64,000 nt of DNA, taken from contig JTDE01000432.1 in NCBI GenBank assembly GCA_014338405.1, positions 149,186 through 213,185 of the forward strand, read 5' to 3'. Every line of letters starts with the position of its first letter. Within the stretch, counting starts at the first letter, position 1. The translations under genes were made by a program, and so were the position numbers. A model generated the notes under the pieces. The model saw nothing but the letters and a program-made list of their open reading frames with translations, made no database searches and was not told the origin of the DNA. This document shows positions 21,352 to 31,830 of this stretch, piece after piece. This stretch comes from Paragonimus skrjabini miyazakii. Its lineage: Eukaryota; Platyhelminthes; Trematoda; Plagiorchiida; Troglotrematidae.

Positions 21352-21535
21352 AGATTGAACATCATCTACAATTGATCGTATCTGTCACATTCCTATAGAC
21401 TTTCCAGTCGGCCGCTTTCGAAAAGAAGCACTAAACTCTAGTTTCGCTATCATTAGAGCTCATCAGTAGTGTATATTCTTGCCACGGCTGGGATTATAAC
21501 TCCGACCACAATTTTATGAGGCTCAGTTGTTAAAT
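21352..21535 (-). mobile_element. Family A ribozyme SINE, 3' part
   Basis: Tail, hammerhead and the first part of the tRNA-like block (B-box side) are present; the A-box side and head are missing. Confidence 0.8.
21428..21472 (-). ncRNA. Hammerhead ribozyme motif, core intact with GTT cleavage triplet
   Basis: Minus strand: CTGATGAG, GAAA, helix II GCTCT/GATAGC with one mismatch, helix III ACTAGAGT, and the GTT triplet, which is allowed but usually slow. Helix I ACACTA against TAGTGC has five good pairs. Confidence 0.65.
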
Positions 21536-22380
21536 TCTTTTCATATGTTACATGTAACATACCCGGAAAAGTTGGTAAAAAGTGAAGCATTTTAAATGTA
21601 ACTTTAAGTATAAAATCTTTGTTATGTGAATTGCGTTTGAAACATTTTGACGGGATTGTGTTGGGCAACGACAAAAGATTTTAATGCACATCATTCAGAA
21701 GTTTAACTGTTTAGGGTAGTGGACTTATTGAATTTATTGACAAACTATCTTGAATATTGCGCTATTATCTTTTAATTAGGCTGAAGTTAGTCAACGTACG
21801 TTTCAGGGGAATACACTGTTGAACAGCGGACCTGACAATCCCGTTTCATTGGTCTCGTTGGCTTAATTACACCTCCTTCATCGTAATCTATCTTTTGCCA
21901 CGTGATGCTGTGTTTACGTGGGGTGAGCTAGGCTGGAGACTATTGTCTGGTGGTAATGTACGACCTGAGTTCACTGAACGCGGATTTTGATTTTTAAGCC
22001 TGTTGGGGTTGTAGGGCAATTCAGACTGGAGTCCAAAGAGCAACGAGCAACTTGGATCTGCAAAGATTTTGTGCAAGGCAGAAAGCCATCGTCAGGTGTT
22101 TGTGTCCATCCTCCGTGACCCTCAAACCGACTTTCTGTACTATCAATAATTCTCATGTTTACGATTTTCGTACTGTTCGTCATCGTCTATATTTCACTGT
22201 GTTCTCTGTTTCAATGCCAACTCATTATAACTGGTTATTGTCTCAAGTATACCACTGAACAACGATAAGTTTTACCGTAATCTTAATCAAGGTTTTTACT
22301 GATGAGGGCTTTCAAATCCACCTGCACGCGTTGTCACTGTCATACAAGTCCTGTACTTGAGGTCAAGCATATTTCAACAG
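21536..22380. other. Unassigned DNA
   Basis: Overlapping minus-strand frames at 21888-22183 are open but have no recognisable motif or clean splice pair. Confidence 0.3.
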
Positions 22381-22539
22381 ACTATCAACCTATTCCCCTC
22401 GCATGGTTTAATCAGTCAAAAGAACCCGTTACCCAAGATAAATATCGATTTCGAAATAACCAATCCTACTTATGGGGATGAAACATTTGACGATACTTCT
22501 AGCTCTCAAGAACCGCCTGTTAACTGCAAACGTTTGTGA
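22381..22539 (+). CDS. Putative terminal exon with an NPxY-type cytoplasmic tail
   Basis: After an acceptor-like CATATTTCAACAG the frame is open for 52 codons to a TGA. It encodes FEITNPTYGDETFDD followed by a serine-rich acidic tail. NPxY preceded by an aromatic residue is the endocytosis signal of LDL-receptor-family cytoplasmic tails and of some integrins and other receptors. The motif is short, no membrane segment or ectodomain exon was found nearby, and a chance origin cannot be excluded. Confidence 0.3.
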   Translation, partial: TINLFPSHGLISQKNPLPKINIDFEITNPTYGDETFDDTSSSQEPPVNCKRL

Positions 22540-22870
22540 GAAACGATGCAGATTATATAAGATACAAAGGTTTCAACCGCCATTTCTCCAAACCTTTGCA
22601 GCAATAACTGTTCGTTTGTATGCATCTGTAGTGGTCCCCTCCAGTAAGACACCCACTGTTAGAGGGCTACCGATGTGTGTTCCGTAGGTGGGTTTCTTAC
22701 AGGCAGCGGTCCACCACGCTTACTCGAATATTTTGTGGAAGTTACTGGGAGAATGTTAGGGTACTTATGAAAATTATGTTTGCTTAGGTCATCCATCAAG
22801 CTCACATGAAATTTGTCATAGAACACAGTTGAAGTAGTGTTCATAATTCAGTCAACTTACACCACATCAG

Positions 22871-23131
22871 TTGTTGCTCCAAACTCATCGAGCTGGCTTT
22901 CTGATCCACACAATCCATTTCCGGAAGGGTAATGCAGACGTCGAAGGTGTTCTCTTTGGTCTGTTGTACAGCAACATCGTCATTATCATCATCCAAAGAC
23001 AGTACAAAAGTGGCCTCTGTATCGCCGGCCATAGCACGTATCAAGTTCAATGATTTGGCAAGTGTTTGTGCAGTCCGAAAGAAAACAGTACAAATTGTGA
23101 GGTTGGGAGAGTAGTGTACTTGGGTCTGGTC
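22871..23131 (-). CDS. Putative exon with an acidic stretch, unknown protein
   Basis: Minus-strand frame open for about 95 codons from 23165 down to a near-consensus donor (GTGGT|GTAAGTTG). It encodes YSPNLTICTVFFRTAQTLAK, then TEATFVLSLDDDNDDVAV, then DVCITLPEMDCVDQKASS. An acceptor may be TTGCTATCAAG near 23131. The composition is mixed and protein-like, with one low-complexity acidic run. No family was recognised. Confidence 0.35.
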
Positions 23132-23134
23132 TTG

Positions 23135-25075
23135 ATAGCAAGGGTTTACGGGATGGTGTGCATTTTAAACTAGTCCAGAATTTTAATCCCGCAACTTCAG
23201 GTCGTGATGACAGTGATTATGTGCCATTACGCGGCTGTGGTTAATTGGCTTTCATGTGCCGTAAAGGCGAAGCTGGCAGGTCAACTCCACGTCCAAACTT
23301 GTCGTGCGATAGCTTTTCACCGCACGATTGCTGATAGACAGACGGACAGGTCGTACCAACACAGATGCAGCACACAGACAGGCTTGCACACAATACACAC
23401 ACATGCACGAAAGACACGTACATGCGGGACAACAACAGAAATCAGTGACCGGTTGTCAAATTTCGCGTTTCGCATGCAACAGTCTGACACTAACCTGTCT
23501 ACCAATCCTATCTTACTGATTAACAGACTAGCTGTCTGTTCATCCATCTGCACATTCATTGGCTTGACTGTTCACAAGGCCTCCAGATAGTGGCATCTTC
23601 TTGGCTGGCTCTTGGCCTTGTAACTCTTACGCCAAGTGCAGCAGGCACTCGGGGAATTTTTAAACCATCGCCACCGCCAGCACCACCATAAACGTCTACA
23701 TGAGGAAGAAAACGTATACGACACTCGTTTGTCATTTGACCTTAGCAAAGTTTAAAATGACTTTCTTTGGTGAAAGTGCATGCACACCGTACGGTATACG
23801 GCGCAGTCAGTACCACACCCTACTTACGGATCGTAGGACACGCACATACAAACAAGGATGTGTCTGGCTACGTTCTACAAATATTTGTGTTGTTACAAAG
23901 CCGTGTCCATCTAAATACACCTTTGGTTTTAGACAAGCAAAAATACCGGGACAAAAGGACAAAGAAAATGCTAGGTCATTTCTTTCGTGAACCTAATAGC
24001 TGAATAGGGGATGGATCAGTTCGGCAAAATTAACTTACTGCTTGTATCAGTTCATTTGTCACAAGGACGAGGTTAAAATGGCCTTGGGTCACACATACGC
24101 TACATACACTATATACAATACAAACAATACCGAGAAAGGAGAAATTTGTAGTTCGCACTCATTATTCGTTTTTCACTGCAAATAGTGTATATGACTAGAT
24201 AATTGGATATAAAGGTCAAACTGACCAATCGGTGGCCGGTACTGATAAGTATTTTCTCGTACTGTGTGTTTTGGGAATGTCCTACATAATCAGTCTGTAA
24301 ATGAAGGTCAATAACTCACACATATACATGGCAGTTGGTGTGGGATTGTGTTCGTGATCGATGAAGTAAATCGATAATCTAATCGCCCATATAATGGGAT
24401 GTGAAATCAACGTAATGACTCTAGAGATCACCATGATGAAGGTTATCAGAAATGGTATATCCAATGATCACACTCTTGTGAAACTGTCCAAAAGGCAACC
24501 AGAAAGATTTCGGAAATGGCTGTAAGATTGCTAAGGAAATAGACAAGAACTGTAAATATGTGACGGGTCACCCGAAGAATTGTCACACACACTACCAAAC
24601 CCGAAAAATGCTTATCCTAGTGTAGTCAAGTAGCTATTTCTCATCAACACAATTTACTCTTCTTTAATTAAGAAGACTATAACTCAGCATTTATCAAAGA
24701 TACATATACACAATGCAGCCAAAAAAACGTGCCATGTTGATTGTGTATAATAAAGTGAACCCTGAGCGATACTAATTTTAAGCAAGTTTTTCAAAGCATT
24801 ATAAACGAAAGGTTCACGTTACATAATTTTCGAAATTGTGAAGGATGGTTTCACCTACGCAGTTTTTAGTGGTAAATCTTGCGCTTGTTGTGGTTCAGTT
24901 CAAATGTTTGCGTGTGAGAATACCAGTGTCAACTTCCACAAAAGTTAACACAGTGATTAAAAACTCTGAAGATGTTGCGGTACCTGGGTGGCAATTTCCT
25001 TCGACTATTCCAATCCATGTGCTTATGGTACAGTCATATAATCACCTCCTCAATTCTACTGATGGCCTTTCAAGT
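23135..25075. other. Unassigned DNA
   Basis: Around 23330-23430 there is a degenerate ACAGACGG / CACACA tract that opens frames on both strands; these are compositional. Minus frame 24282-24464 is hydrophobic and ends at a GTGAGT donor, but a TGA separates it from the nearest good acceptor. Confidence 0.35.
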
Positions 25076-25209
25076 TGATCGCGAATCCCTTGTTGATCTA
25101 CTCAATCTAAACAATGTTTACTGTGCATGCCTTGGTGACCTTTCAGATCCAGACAACGTGTACTATGAAAACAGAAGATACGAGCAACAGATTGCACGAC
25201 TTAGTGTCT
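25076..25209 (+). CDS. Putative internal exon, unknown protein
   Basis: The acceptor (CTACTGATGGCCTTTCAAG) precedes an open 134-bp segment ending at a donor (GTGTCTG|GTAAAT). It encodes DRESLVDLLNLNNVYCACLG, then DLSDPDNVYYENRRYEQQ. The residue mix looks coding. No domain recognised. A decayed PLE begins about 290 bp downstream, so an element origin cannot be excluded. Confidence 0.35.
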
Positions 25210-25496
25210 GGTAAATTTCGCTACATCACTATTTTGCTTTGCGTATTGACCTGATGGTCGAAAACACCACCCTGCAGATGCTAGCCGGCTTGTTCCTATT
25301 CAAACTCAGTCAACTGTGCTACTATCTATTAGTTGTTCTGTGCGTATTTAGAGCACATTTATGTACTGTCCAGAGACATTAGCATACCGACATCACGTTT
25401 GTACGCTAGTCTTAACAGAAGGTTTCTTGTTGTTTGTATTTTTGGATCTGTGCAATCAATCTGGGAAGTTAATGCTTGTTTATTCTTATGAACATG

Positions 25497-26850
25497 AACA
25501 TCTAAGATTTGTCACAACATTCTTCTCATTGATTGCTTTGTTATTAAAACTGACTTCAATGATGTCGACGTCTGGACTCTGGATTTCTTACGTGTCACTC
25601 AGCGACCTAAAAATAACTGTGTAATACTGATTAAACCTGAGCGTTCTGTCACTTACACAGGGTATATCAAAAACGGTGAATACTGTAGACAACTCATCGC
25701 TATGGATCATAGTACTATTTTGAATCTCCATAGTTATCATGAAAAGTAGCTGAACAGTAATACTCTACGTTTCAATCACCTCGGGTAGCCTTCCTCAGGA
25801 GTGTTGTGATCGAAATCACACTAACAAAAGAACAGAGTAGAGTGTTAAAACTTGCTCATAACCTTGTCATTAACATGTTAAACACGACGCCCAAACTGTT
25901 TGACTTCATTCGTACAATATTTCGTGCGGGATGTCTTATAGCCGAACAGTAACTATTACTGGTGAATAGTAAGTGACTTTGATTTACTCTACAAATTGAA
26001 CAATACTCACACTTTATGTCCAGACAAATTTCGGTGCATCAGGAGAAATGCAGATGGCTCGATTCAACGAAGTGTCCATCATAAGAGCACGTGGACAGGT
26101 CAGTACATGCATTTTGAAAGCTTTGTTCCCCGATGCTATATAAAAAGTTTGGTGCGTACTTTATTTGATCGGGTCAAACGTATTTGAACTGAAGATACTG
26201 TTCAATGAGAGATGACCCTGTTAAAGACAACCCTACATCTTAACGGTTACCCTCAATCGTTTATTGCAAAATATAAAAAAATCCGTTGACAGGAATTCAA
26301 CCCGATTCAGTGTCCAAAAAGCCGGTATTTCTTCGCCTCTCCTTTAGGGGTGATGATCTGTGCCAACTCATTAACCGTCGTCTGGTTAATCTTACCGCGT
26401 AAACATGCAATGCAGTTGTCCCAGTGATTCTGTTCAGAACATTCCGGATTTCAACACCCCGTGTGAAACAACCGGTACCCGAATCAGCCAAATCCAACGT
26501 TATCAATGAATGTCGTTGTAGATGCGGAGTGTCCTACATAGGCAGGACTGAGCACCAGTTGCAGTCCAGGGTAATAGAGCACCTCCCGAAGTTGGTCAAG
26601 AAACGGGTCACGCCAACACATGAAGTCACAGTCGGGCATAAAAACAACGGGCTTCCATCATACATCGCACGTGACATTCTAATGACGCAACACCAATGCA
26701 ATTTTACAACGGCTTTCTGCGTTATCTACTCAACGTGACACAGGCGAACACTGCGCTATACTGAAGCTGTTCCGATCTGAAAGTTCAAAACCCGCGTTGT
26801 ATGTTCAGCAACAACTGTCTGCAGGGTTGTCGCTATCGTGGTAATGACTG
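25497..26850 (+). pseudogene. Rearranged Penelope-like element (N-terminal, RT and GIY-YIG parts)
   Basis: From 25497 to about 25750 the frame reads the N-terminal/RT entry region (FVIKTDFNDVDVWTLDFL, then VILIKPERSV, KNGEYCRQLIAM). A roughly 210-bp minus-strand piece of another PLE follows. At 25996-26187 comes RT thumb-side sequence (RRNADGSIQRSV, TWTGQYMHFESFVP, LVRTLFDRVKRI), then the connector SKKPVFLRLSF and LFRTFRISTPRVKQPVP. The GIY-YIG start is CRCRCGVSYIGRTEHQL (about 26514-26565), with YIG intact, and the C-terminal end ALYVQQQL lies near 26795. The RT catalytic core is absent and there are stops and frameshifts. Confidence 0.85.
25740..25960 (-). pseudogene. Inverted Penelope-like N-terminal fragment inside another PLE
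   Basis: On the minus strand TNEVKQFGRRV and FDHNTPEEGYPR.LKRRV match the plus-strand fragment at 4855-5165. It sits in the opposite orientation in the middle of the PLE remnant 25497-26850, replacing the RT core. Confidence 0.65.
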
Positions 26851-27021
26851 TGGTTGTGCACTATGGCAATTGTCTTTTTCTGGTATCTTGTTCGTTTTCC
26901 CATACTGATATATAAATAGTCTGTAGTACGCACCCGTAAAGATGCAGCGGAATTTGTGCGGACATAAATAGTGCAATATCAGCCTACTGTCTTCCGCATT
27001 CAAATTCGTGACAGGAAAAAG

Positions 27022-27205
27022 GACGTTTCAACTAGTCACAATTGATTGGAGCTGTCGTACTGCCACAAACATTTAAGTCAACCCCTTCCGAGTTTCACCC
27101 TTACATTGACTCTGTCACGCGCGGGATTGGAACTAGGGCGAGGCTTTCAATAAACAACCGTGTTGACTAGTGATCAGTTGACCTCACACTACTGAAATTG
27201 TCGCA
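27022..27205 (-). mobile_element. Family A ribozyme SINE, degenerate copy
   Basis: Tail, a deleted ribozyme region, and the tRNA-like block (AACCGTGTTGACTAGTGATC, GACCTCACA) are recognisable in order on the minus strand. The hammerhead core is gone. Confidence 0.6.
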
Positions 27206-27472
27206 TACAAAATGTTTAGCTACACTCCATTCTACATTCAATCCGTAGAAAAACTGTTATGTGAACGACTACTGTGTAGCCTGTCCCGAAATTCATATTT
27301 GTGTCAACAGTACCGAAGCTTCAAAAGAATATCATGAAACGCGGCCATCAGGTTGTTTTTATTCCCAAGAAAAGCCAGATCCGTCCAAATGTATTGCAGT
27401 CATTTGAGAGTACAATGAACTTGCTTCGAAAAAACTGTAGTAGTTCACCGTAGCTTTATCGCAAATGTTCAC

Positions 27473-27821
27473 CTAGAGGCTTTCTGTTTTTTAATCTTAC
27501 ATCGGAAATGTTAGATGTAGGTCCTGTTTCTCTGGATGTTGTGAAGTTAGGCTTAAATCTTTCTGTGCTTGAATGGTTCCATATAAAACCATGATGAGGT
27601 AAGACATCCTCAGTCCAATCCATTTGGTCGTCACAGCTGTTGAAGTCAACATGTAAAATTTCATTACGCAACACGGACAGACTGTCTGTCTGAATAAAGG
27701 TTACGTGCCATGAATAATTGCATATTTCTGCGCTGTCTTTCCATAATTTGAGATCACCAAGTGTACCATACAACCAGAAGAGCCAACAGAGATTGTATCC
27801 AAAGTTATATTACACAACACG
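27473..27821 (-). CDS. Putative exon, unknown protein
   Basis: Minus-strand frame open for about 122 codons, ending at a donor-like CCTCTAG|GTGAAC or at a TAA at 27456. It encodes LYGTLGDLKLWKDSAEICNY and further mixed sequence (DDQMDWTEDVLPHHGF). No acceptor is convincing. In 64 kb of six-frame sequence, some open frames of this length are expected by chance. Confidence 0.3.
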
Positions 27822-28148
27822 CGGGACAAGGATACAGGGTTATGACAGAATTAAGTTTAAATACATTCGTTCTCCTTGGTCGTCTGACACTCTGTTAACT
27901 CAGGTTCTTCGTGCATAACGTTCACGTAACATTCTGAAAGGTGAGCAAAAGTAACCATGTGTAAATCGTCACTACAAATTCAATCCGTGCTCACTTACTG
28001 GTTTCGATCGTGTGTTAATTTGAAAAGAGTTCTAAAGGTTGCCGTCTACGTAATGTACACTTCCAATACCCCCCAAATTCTGGTCTCATATTGATCTAGC
28101 CAGTGAATCCGCATCTGTTCTAGCTATCCCGAAACAATCACTATCAAG

Positions 28149-28363
28149 TGAAAGGGTTTACAGGTGAATCCGTTTCTTCTGAAAATCATGGATATGTCAA
28201 CCACACAGTGGCTTTCTATGTGATAGGTGTTAATCGTCAAACAGGCTACAGTAAGCAACAAAGCACGTCATGTTACTGGCTTAAAAATAAAACTACTGAA
28301 GGCTTATACCAAACAATGAAGGTTATTTTCAAGGTTAGATCTTTTTGCCAAAGTAATTCTTGG
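28149..28363 (+). CDS. Putative internal exon with near-consensus donor, unknown protein
   Basis: Open 215-bp segment from an acceptor (CAATCACTATCAAG) to one of the best donors in the window (TCTTGG|GTAAGTAAC). It encodes KGFTGESVSSENHGYVNH, then AFYVIGVNRQTGYSKQQ, then FKVRSFCQSNSW. It starts with two bases completing a codon and ends in phase 0. The mixed composition argues for coding. No domain recognised. The segment before it (27822-28148) and after it (28364-28800) holds nothing recognisable. Confidence 0.45.
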
Positions 28364-28805
28364 GTAAGTAACCGTTTGATTAACAACCTTTCATGATCCA
28401 CGTCCATATGCTTCCCCTTTGCGTCCGATAGAAATTGTATTACCTTAGCGACATATTTACCGTCATACGGTGGAGCGCGGAAGCTCCAACACTTCAGAAA
28501 TCCAATGTCTGAAAGAGTATGATGTAGAACTAACGGCGCCTCAAACTCAATTTCCCAGTTCCTATTCAGTGCCCCGACAACGAATGTCTAGGACGAGGAC
28601 ATTCCCAAAATAGTCATGACCTTGTGTGACTAAGTAGACGCGTGGTAGTTGGGCTATTTAGAGTGGGCTAAATTGTGTTATATTCCACAAATTATGCAAT
28701 TTTACGCCTGCGGATAATTCTGCATGGTCGAATTAACTGTCTACAGGAAATGGAGTGAACAACGTCTGTAACACATATCAGCCGTGATAGGATAGGGATG
28801 CATTT

Positions 28806-29036
28806 TTGTGACAGAATTTGATTTCAAGTTGAACATCACCCACAATTTATCGCACCTGTCGCATCCCCATAGACTTTCCAGTCGGTCGCTTTCGAAAAGA
28901 AGCAATAGACTCGAGTTTCGTTCTCATTAGAGCTCATCAGTAGTACCATGGCCGGGACTAGAACTCCGACCAAGCCTTCATGAGGCAACCATGTCGACCC
29001 TTACGCCATTAACCTCACGTGTGAGTGATGTTCAAC
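28806..29036 (-). mobile_element. Family A ribozyme SINE with an opposed tail fragment
   Basis: Minus-strand copy with tail, intact-looking hammerhead (28902-28945) and the tRNA-like block to ACCTCAC. It is joined at 29019 to a plus-strand tail scrap (GAGTGATGTTCAACC), so both ends of the locus carry the family tail: a collapsed inverted pair. Confidence 0.8.
28902..28945 (-). ncRNA. Hammerhead ribozyme motif, core intact (family A)
   Basis: Minus strand: CTGATGAG, GAAA, helix III ACTCGAGT and GTC cleavage triplet, all canonical. Helix II GCTCT/AGAAC has one mismatch. Helix I GGTACTA against TATTGC has one mismatch and one wobble. The best-preserved core in the window alongside 10793-10837. 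Confidence 0.7.
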
Positions 29037-29357
29037 CTCCTCATACTCATTAAAGTATCTTTTATCGGCTGAAACATTTTTCGCTCTCTGCGCATAATTA
29101 TGTTCAAACTACTTTCGTGTTCATCTTGATGTGGCTGTTATTTTGTACTCGGTTTAGGTCAAATAAAAAATAACCAATTGGTTAGATGTAACAATGAACG
29201 TCTTGTAATACTACTGTTTGTTGTTTGACTGAATAACTCTGAGTTGTGCACAAATAACATGATTAAAGATCCAATTTCCCTACTCACCTGTCAAAACTCA
29301 ACAGGTTGGGAACTAGCAAATAAACCTAGGAAACCGGGAAAACAGGGCTTGGAAGGT

Positions 29358-29575
29358 TTAAGCTGAACAACGCCCACAGTTGACTTCAGTTTCGCATTTC
29401 TGTACATTTCCAGCTAGCACTTTTTGAAAAGAAAACACTGGACTCAACTTTTGCTCTCAGGAGGCCTTGCCATTAGTGCGTGGATGGCCACGGTCAATAC
29501 GTAATTTCCATCAGCGTTGTCATGAGGCAACTTTGTCGAGCACTGTGCCGAAGACCACACATTAGTAATTTAAGT
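29358..29575 (-). mobile_element. Family A SINE, degenerate minus arm
   Basis: The tail (GCTGAACAACGCCCACA), decayed ribozyme and tRNA-like block (GTTGTCATGAGGCAAC) align in order. Partner of the plus copy at 29640. Confidence 0.65.
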
Positions 29576-29639
29576 AACACTCAACAGATTTAATGATTTA
29601 TATGAGTCTGACGTGTGGAAGAGTCTTAGCCACAAGCTC

Positions 29640-29930
29640 CGTGACTGAAGTTAACAGGACAGCTAATGGGTACTTTTTGAGATGGTTGGGTAACCTGAAC
29701 GTTACACAAGAAAGAATTCAACCAAACCTCCGGATATGTTAATTCACTGGTGCCTAATGTAGGATAAATAACACAGCTGTGAGCACGGCCGTCTCATGAA
29801 AGTGTGGTCGTAATTCCAGTATAAACACTGGTAACGACGTACATTACTGATAAGGTCTAACAGCGGCAAGACACCGGTTCAGCTGTTTGTTTCGAAACTA
29901 AACGGCTCAAATTTCATAGGAATTTAAAAG
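29640..29930 (+). mobile_element. Family A SINE, degenerate plus arm
   Basis: The head (GAAGTTAACAGGACAG, GGGTAACCTGAACGTTAC) and tRNA-like block (GTCTCATGAAAGTGTGG) are present; the ribozyme region (about 29833-29885) is decayed. Forms an opposed pair with 29358-29575. Confidence 0.65.
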
Positions 29931-30420
29931 CCCCAAATAACTGCGAGTGGTGGTCTACATATAAAATTAAGTGAAGTTAACAGGGGTTTAACAAAAGAAC
30001 TACTGAACATCGACTTGTATTGATTGGTGACACGAAACACACCTGGTGACATCGTGCAATCAGTCAGAACATGAGAAACGATAAAGCAATCGTGTACCAT
30101 TACTAGGAGGAAAAAGTTTAACACCCAGAACTGGGTACAACTTACCTAATCAGACCAGACAAACAGTCTGACAATAATGAATATCTTTAAATGCTTTTTA
30201 TGAATACTCGCATGATTTCCCACAAAATAGAGTTTGCTTCCTACTCAGTCTTATTTTTATATCGCGGAGGGGCCACACAACAAGCACATTATATCACTTT
30301 CGGTTCTATGAGCGCTTCCTGAATCGTCAGCAGCCTGAAGGTTGTGACGGTCAAACATCTAGTTTCACAATAAAAATGTACTGGTGCTTTATGTGATGTT
30401 ATTCAGTATCGTTTCAAACA
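29931..30420. other. Unassigned DNA
   Basis: A minus-strand frame (29924-30124) with a hydrophobic start and a donor-like CACCAG|GTGTGT lacks an acceptor. No repeat recognised. Confidence 0.35.
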
Positions 30421-31270
30421 GAATACTCTATATTTTCGATCTTTTTCGCGTAGGGAACACATTTTGATTCAGTATGCCGATGACAACGTCTTAGAAAGCA
30501 CACTGAAATTTCAGAGTTCACAAATCTTTGCTTGAAATATTTTTAGCCGGAATTCACCCCAACCGCTACTCCTCAACCACAAAGAATGAGAGAATATTCC
30601 CTTTCCAGTGTTTGAAGGCCGCTAGCTTGTTGATATCGGTATCGGGATCCCTGTGTTCCACAAAAATAGGATTTCTCTGTCGTGAAAATGTGAAATACCT
30701 CAGCATACTAGTTACTTTTGACCGACTGTTGTCTAAACACGCCCTTTAATCATTTGTCAAGGTCAACTATATGCCTTTTTTATGCGGCAATTAAAATCTC
30801 GTTCAATTACAGAGGTAGTTGTGTCGTCTGAATACGTTTGCACACTTCCACACCACCTGGATTGCTCGTCCGTCTTTCAGACTTTTTTTTATATAAATGA
30901 ATAGAAATTAACGTTCAGGTCCATAACTAGTCTCTTCACGGTTATTAGGTTTCATTGTTCATTTGTATGTTACCACATTTTGCCAAACATTCGAATGGTT
31001 CCTTCAGGGTTATACAGATTTTGTGTTGCTCCTCATTCCATTCATTTTAACTATTAATCGCTAGATATTTGCTAGCACGTGTCATCTTAAAGCACTTCAC
31101 CGTAACCATAGCATAACACAGCTAGACTTAGTAAAGTTCATGTGGATTCAAAATTCAACTTCCCCGGCATACACGTGTGTTTTATCGTCGCTTGACCACG
31201 TTCGCTTTTGTGTTGAAAACCCGAACTGACAACGTTGAAAATTCGGAAAGGGTCTTTCAGTCACAACTGT
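30421..31270 (+). pseudogene. Non-LTR retrotransposon RT fragment (jockey/CR1-like)
   Basis: Frame HILIQYADDNVLESTLKF (about 30466-30520) contains an intact YADD catalytic motif. After frameshifts, VKYLSILVTFDRLLSKHAL (about 30690-30746) matches the LGV.FD..LS..HI block that follows the RT in these families. LRQLKSRSITEVVVSSEYV, then LPHHLDCSSVFQ (about 30785-30880), matches the downstream thumb region. Endonuclease and upstream RT are not visible. It is an old, truncated pseudogene. Confidence 0.65.
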
Positions 31271-31666
31271 CTTTTACCGATTCCAATGGTGTCGAATGTT
31301 CAATACAGAGTCAGTATTGATTAGACAAACCTACAGAGTTTAGAAGGACGAATGGATAAAATGCTGGTTTGCCAAAATATTAAAGAGGAAACTCTCTAAA
31401 AGTTAGTCAGGTGGTATTCAAAGATTTAGTGAGTGTTTTTCTGATAAAGACCACTAACAAAATGTTTTCGACATTGAGGACGGAAGGCTGTTGGTTATGA
31501 CTAGTGCTTCTAAATAGGTGCGATTGTTAAACATGGTGTAAAACTTATCAGCCTCCATATGAACAGGTTGACAAACGTGGAATGATGTGATGCAGACTGG
31601 CCGACTCTGTAACTGTGCCCTAATAGCCAGTAAAGCTCAAGATCTGAGTAAGCAGTGAGACGTTAC
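31271..31666. other. Unassigned DNA
   Basis: No feature recognised between the LINE fragment and the next exon candidate. Confidence 0.4.
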
Positions 31667-31830
31667 CTGTGACGTTGTTGAAAATAGAACCGAGTAATCT
31701 GCATAAATTAAACATGATATAGTCCGTGGTATGTAGAAGCGAACCTCTGAGTGTAGCGAACAAACCCCAGGAGAGTCTGTCATGCATTGCACTAAACCTT
31801 TTCACCGTATCGAGTGGGAGCAGTTGATAT
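31667..31830 (-). CDS. Putative internal exon, unknown protein
   Basis: The minus-strand acceptor (GTGCAACCTTCGTTCAG) and donor (GTCACAG|GTAACG) enclose a 164-bp open segment. It encodes YQLLPLDTVKRFSAMHDR, then LSWGLFATLRGSLLHTTDY, then LCRLLGSIFNNVT. The sequence is mixed and partly hydrophobic. No family recognised. It could belong with the candidates at 33004-33130 and 34032-34323, but the phases do not join directly, so exons would be missing. Confidence 0.4.

Noticed and set aside
23204..23590. Several overlapping frames up to 128 codons on both strands
   Set aside because: Created by a degenerate ACAGACGG/CACACA tract; compositional bias, not coding.
24282..24470. Hydrophobic minus-strand frame ending at GTGAGT
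   Set aside because: An in-frame TGA separates it from the only good acceptor, so it cannot be a spliced exon as read.
25361..25624. 87-codon plus-strand hydrophobic frame
   Set aside because: Overlaps in another frame the PLE N-terminal/RT entry region, which has better motif support.
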